A DNA stretch of 41,568 bases from Candidatus Aenigmatarchaeota archaeon (lineage in GTDB: Archaea > Aenigmatarchaeota > Aenigmatarchaeia > CG10238-14 > SCSR01): contig JACOWB010000008.1 of the NCBI GenBank assembly GCA_016177025.1, positions 78,076 to 119,643 of the forward strand, written 5' to 3'. The notes under the pieces were generated by a model. It made no database searches. It was not told the origin of the DNA and saw only the letters and a program-made list of their open reading frames with translations. How positions within the stretch are numbered: position 1 is the first letter of the stretch; the number at the start of each line of letters is the position of its first letter. Shown in pieces: positions 39,544 to 41,568 of this stretch. Both the position numbers and the translations under genes were made by a program.

Positions 39544-41355
39544 ATGGTTGAAAAATTGGAGAAAATAATTCTCGACACTAGCATAATTGTGGATGGAAAA
39601 ATATCAGAGATGATAAAGACCGAGGAACTGACTAACGTAGAGCTCATTATTCCTTATGCCGTTCTTGATGAACTGCAGGCACAAGCATCGAAAGGAAGGG
39701 AGCCGGGGTTTGCGGGATTGGGTGAATTAAAATTATTGCGAGAAATCTGCGGGAAGAAAAAAATAAAAATGCGCTTCACAGGTGATAGACCCACCATGGA
39801 CGATATCAGGCTTGCAAAATCCGGAAGGATGGATGCACTGATTAGAGACGTGGCGAAAACTGAAAGCGGAACATTGTACACTGCCGACTATGTGCAAGCA
39901 TTGGTTGGTGAAGCCGAAGGTGTGAAAGTTAACCATATTCCTGCCGAAACCAAGACAGAAGGATTAAGATTTGAAAATTATTTCACTCCAGATACTTTAT
40001 CATTACACTTGAAGGAAGATGTTCCGCCAATGGCCAAAAAAGGCAAACCTGGAAAATTTGAATTGATGAAACTGAATGATGAACCATTATCACGAGGAAC
40101 CATTGAAGATATTATTCGCGAGATATCAGAGGCTGCAAGAATCAGTGAAGAGGGTTCTGTTGAGATTGTCCGTACCGGGGCGACGGTGATCCAGTTGGGA
40201 AGGTATAGAATAGCGATTGCAAGACCGCCGTTTTCTGATGGATTGGAAGTAACTATTGTTAGACCTGTTGTGAAACTTACCTTAGATGACTATAAGCTTT
40301 CTGAGAAATTGATGAAAAGATTGAAAGAAAGGGCGGAAGGAATCATAATTGCTGGCCCTCCTGGTTCTGGAAAATCAACGTTATGTGCAAGTTTGGTTGA
40401 ATTTTATCAAAAACAGGGAAAAATAATAAAAACATTGGAATCTCCGCGGGATTTGCAAGTTCCTCCTGAGGTAACACAATACGCGCCATTGGAAGGTGAT
40501 TTTGAGAAGACTGCGGATATACTGCTTTTAGTAAGGCCGGATTACTCTGCATTCGATGAAGTAAGAAAGACCAGAGATTTTGAAATATTCTCTGATTTGA
40601 GATTAGCTGGGGTAGGGATGATAGGTGTCGTGCATGCAAGCGAAGCTATCAATGCTATCCAAAGATTTATTGGAAGAATCGAACTTGGTGTTATTCCGCA
40701 TATACTTGATACTGTGATATTTGTCAAGGACGGTGAGATTAAAAAGGTTTATGATTTGAATTTGACTGTAAAGGTTCCTACAGGAATGGTCGAGGCTGAT
40801 TTGGCCAGGCCTCTGGTTGAGGTGAAAGATTTTGAAACTGGAAACCTTGAATACGAGATTTACACATTCGGTGAGGAGAATGTCATTATTCCTGTTAAAG
40901 AAGGTGGCACTATATCGCCATTAAAGAGATTGGCTAGCGAGAGAATCGTACAAGAGATTAGAAAATTCGATCCTGATGTCGAGGTTGAACTAGTTTCTGA
41001 TAACCAAGCTGTGGTAAGAGTTGACAATGAAGTTATTGCGAGATTGATTGGCAAAGAAGGCGCGACAATAAAGTCTTTGGAAGAAAGACTGGGCATACGC
41101 ATAGAAGTTGAACCTAGGACTGGTATGGTGGGAAATGAAATACAGTTTGAATTGTTTGAAAAGGGAAATGGCTTCGAGTTTATCTTCAACAGGAATCTGA
41201 TTGGCAAAGCTACAAGCATGTTCATCGAAGACCAGTTTTTGTTTTCCGCGACTATCGGGAAGAAAGGGAGCATCAAGATAACAAAGGAATCGGATATAGG
41301 CAAGGAACTGCTAAGGGCTCTTGTGGGAAAGAAAAAAATCAAAACCTTTTTATAG
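39544..41355 (+). CDS. pina: PIN-KH domain ATPase (PINA, COG1855)
   Basis: Archaeal fusion of an N-terminal PIN domain, a VirB11/PilT-like ATPase and a C-terminal KH domain, 603 residues. PIN: IILDTSIIVDGKISEMI, PYAVLDELQAQAS, GRMDALIRDVAKTESGTLYTADY (residues about 8-125). ATPase: Walker A IIAGPPGSGKSTLC (about residues 271-284) and the Asp-box/Walker B in ADILLLVRPDYSAFDEVR. KH: EVIARLIGKEGATIKSLEERLG with GKEG. The Sulfolobus member PINA is reported to promote Holliday-junction branch migration and work with Hjc, so a role in recombination and repair is probable. ATG 39544 is preferred to TTG 39535. Confidence 0.93.
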   Translation: MVEKLEKIILDTSIIVDGKISEMIKTEELTNVELIIPYAVLDELQAQASKGREPGFAGLGELKLLREICGKKKIKMRFTGDRPTMDDIRLAKSGRMDALIRDVAKTESGTLYTADYVQALVGEAEGVKVNHIPAETKTEGLRFENYFTPDTLSLHLKEDVPPMAKKGKPGKFELMKLNDEPLSRGTIEDIIREISEAARISEEGSVEIVRTGATVIQLGRYRIAIARPPFSDGLEVTIVRPVVKLTLDDYKLSEKLMKRLKERAEGIIIAGPPGSGKSTLCASLVEFYQKQGKIIKTLESPRDLQVPPEVTQYAPLEGDFEKTADILLLVRPDYSAFDEVRKTRDFEIFSDLRLAGVGMIGVVHASEAINAIQRFIGRIELGVIPHILDTVIFVKDGEIKKVYDLNLTVKVPTGMVEADLARPLVEVKDFETGNLEYEIYTFGEENVIIPVKEGGTISPLKRLASERIVQEIRKFDPDVEVELVSDNQAVVRVDNEVIARLIGKEGATIKSLEERLGIRIEVEPRTGMVGNEIQFELFEKGNGFEFIFNRNLIGKATSMFIEDQFLFSATIGKKGSIKITKESDIGKELLRALVGKKKIKTFL

Positions 41356-41375
41356 ATTGCCGGGTTTAAACTGTT

Positions 41376-41568
41376 ATGAAAGAGATACTTCCTGGAGACG
41401 GCATCAGAACCAAGAGAAAAATATATTGGCACTACGGGTTGTTTGCAGGGGATGTAGACGGGAAGAAGATGGTTTTTGAAAATACACTTAAAGGTGTTAG
41501 ACTCGTTACGCTGGAAGATTTTGCCAATGGAAAGGAATTAGAAGTCATTCCTTATGAGGGGGCTACAA
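41376..41568 (+). CDS. LRAT/NlpC-P60-like protein, cut by the window end
   Basis: Open frame from ATG 41376 that runs out of the window after 64 residues. MKEILPGDGIRTKRKI, then YWHYGLFAGDVDGKKMVFENTLKG, resembles the start of LRAT-like or permuted NlpC/P60 papain-fold proteins: LxPGDxI...R, then H-Y-G-[IL]-x-x-G as the histidine site, with a hydrophobic strand after it. The catalytic cysteine would lie beyond the window, so function is open. The gene lies 20 bases after PINA and has TTTTTATAG as a possible TATA box 30 bases before the ATG. Confidence 0.5.
   Translation, partial: MKEILPGDGIRTKRKIYWHYGLFAGDVDGKKMVFENTLKGVRLVTLEDFANGKELEVIPYEGAT

Noticed and set aside
1-41568. CRISPR arrays, insertion sequences, rRNA genes, prophage
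   Set aside because: No regularly spaced repeats, transposase or integrase motifs, inverted repeat ends or rRNA-like sequence were seen; the only long repeats are the pilin 5' ends.

Overview
This window is a gene-dense stretch of an archaeal chromosome with a moderately AT-rich base composition. The archaeal assignment rests on ribosomal proteins L15e, L39e, S6e, S24e and S27e-type zinc-ribbon S27Ae, RNase P subunits Rpp30 and Pop5, the exosome (Rrp4, Rrp41, Rrp42), SBDS, Spt4/Rpo7, aIF2-gamma, MBF1, the PIN-KH ATPase PINA, archaeal-type Trp/Phe/Leu/Ile synthetases and type IV pilins with class III-type N-termini. Many unknown small proteins, a short bacterial-type AlaRS of the kind known from CPR bacteria and a heavily interrupted tRNA gene suggest a DPANN-like lineage. 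That placement is inference only. No stretch longer than 300 bases lacks a gene, and no CRISPR array, rRNA or insertion sequence was seen.

Layout. (1) 8-5458, + strand: the proteasome/exosome superoperon, L15e - Rpp30 - Pop5 - PsmA - SBDS - Rrp4 - Rrp41 - Rrp42 - L39e. (2) 5455-10068, - strand: two tandem pilins, then S27Ae/S24e/Spt4/Rpo7, a K+-independent proton-pumping pyrophosphatase, a PIN protein and a possible 42-residue membrane peptide. (3) 10136-13682: two more pilins and two cysteine-rich anchored proteins on +, around the - strand pair S6e/aIF2-gamma. (4) 13806-18375, +: TrpRS, PheRS alpha and beta, a small alpha/beta hydrolase; then a MinD-like ATPase on -. (5) 19171-20184: a tRNA-Arg(UCU) gene that I read as carrying four introns, followed by two unknown small genes with very strong Shine-Dalgarno sites, a structured leader and a bacterial-style terminator. 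(6) 20217-26535: LeuRS, a SpoIIM-like membrane protein, a CxxC anchored protein, a membrane/coiled-coil protein, a KaiC-like ATPase and a FIST protein. (7) 37284-25306, all on -: IleRS - OB-fold protein - TctA-like transporter - AlaRS - HIT - adenylate-forming enzyme - LuxC-like reductase - aminotransferase - FIST. (8) 37406-41568, +: MBF1 with a broken or unusual 5' end, a small membrane protein, HisRS, PINA and the start of an LRAT/NlpC-like gene.

How the genes work together. Most genes serve translation, RNA processing and protein turnover; six aminoacyl-tRNA synthetases fall in 28 kb. Superimposed are surface-structure genes (four pilins, two Cys-rich proteins) and signalling candidates (KaiC-like, FIST). 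The least expected system is the operon at 30332-25306, whose family assignments would together convert a carboxylate to an acyl adenylate, then an aldehyde, then an amine, with a ligand-sensing FIST protein as the last gene. The other standout is the four-intron tRNA gene, whose removal of 12+15+13+18 nt leaves a canonical 75-nt tRNA with a CU-UCU-AA anticodon loop.
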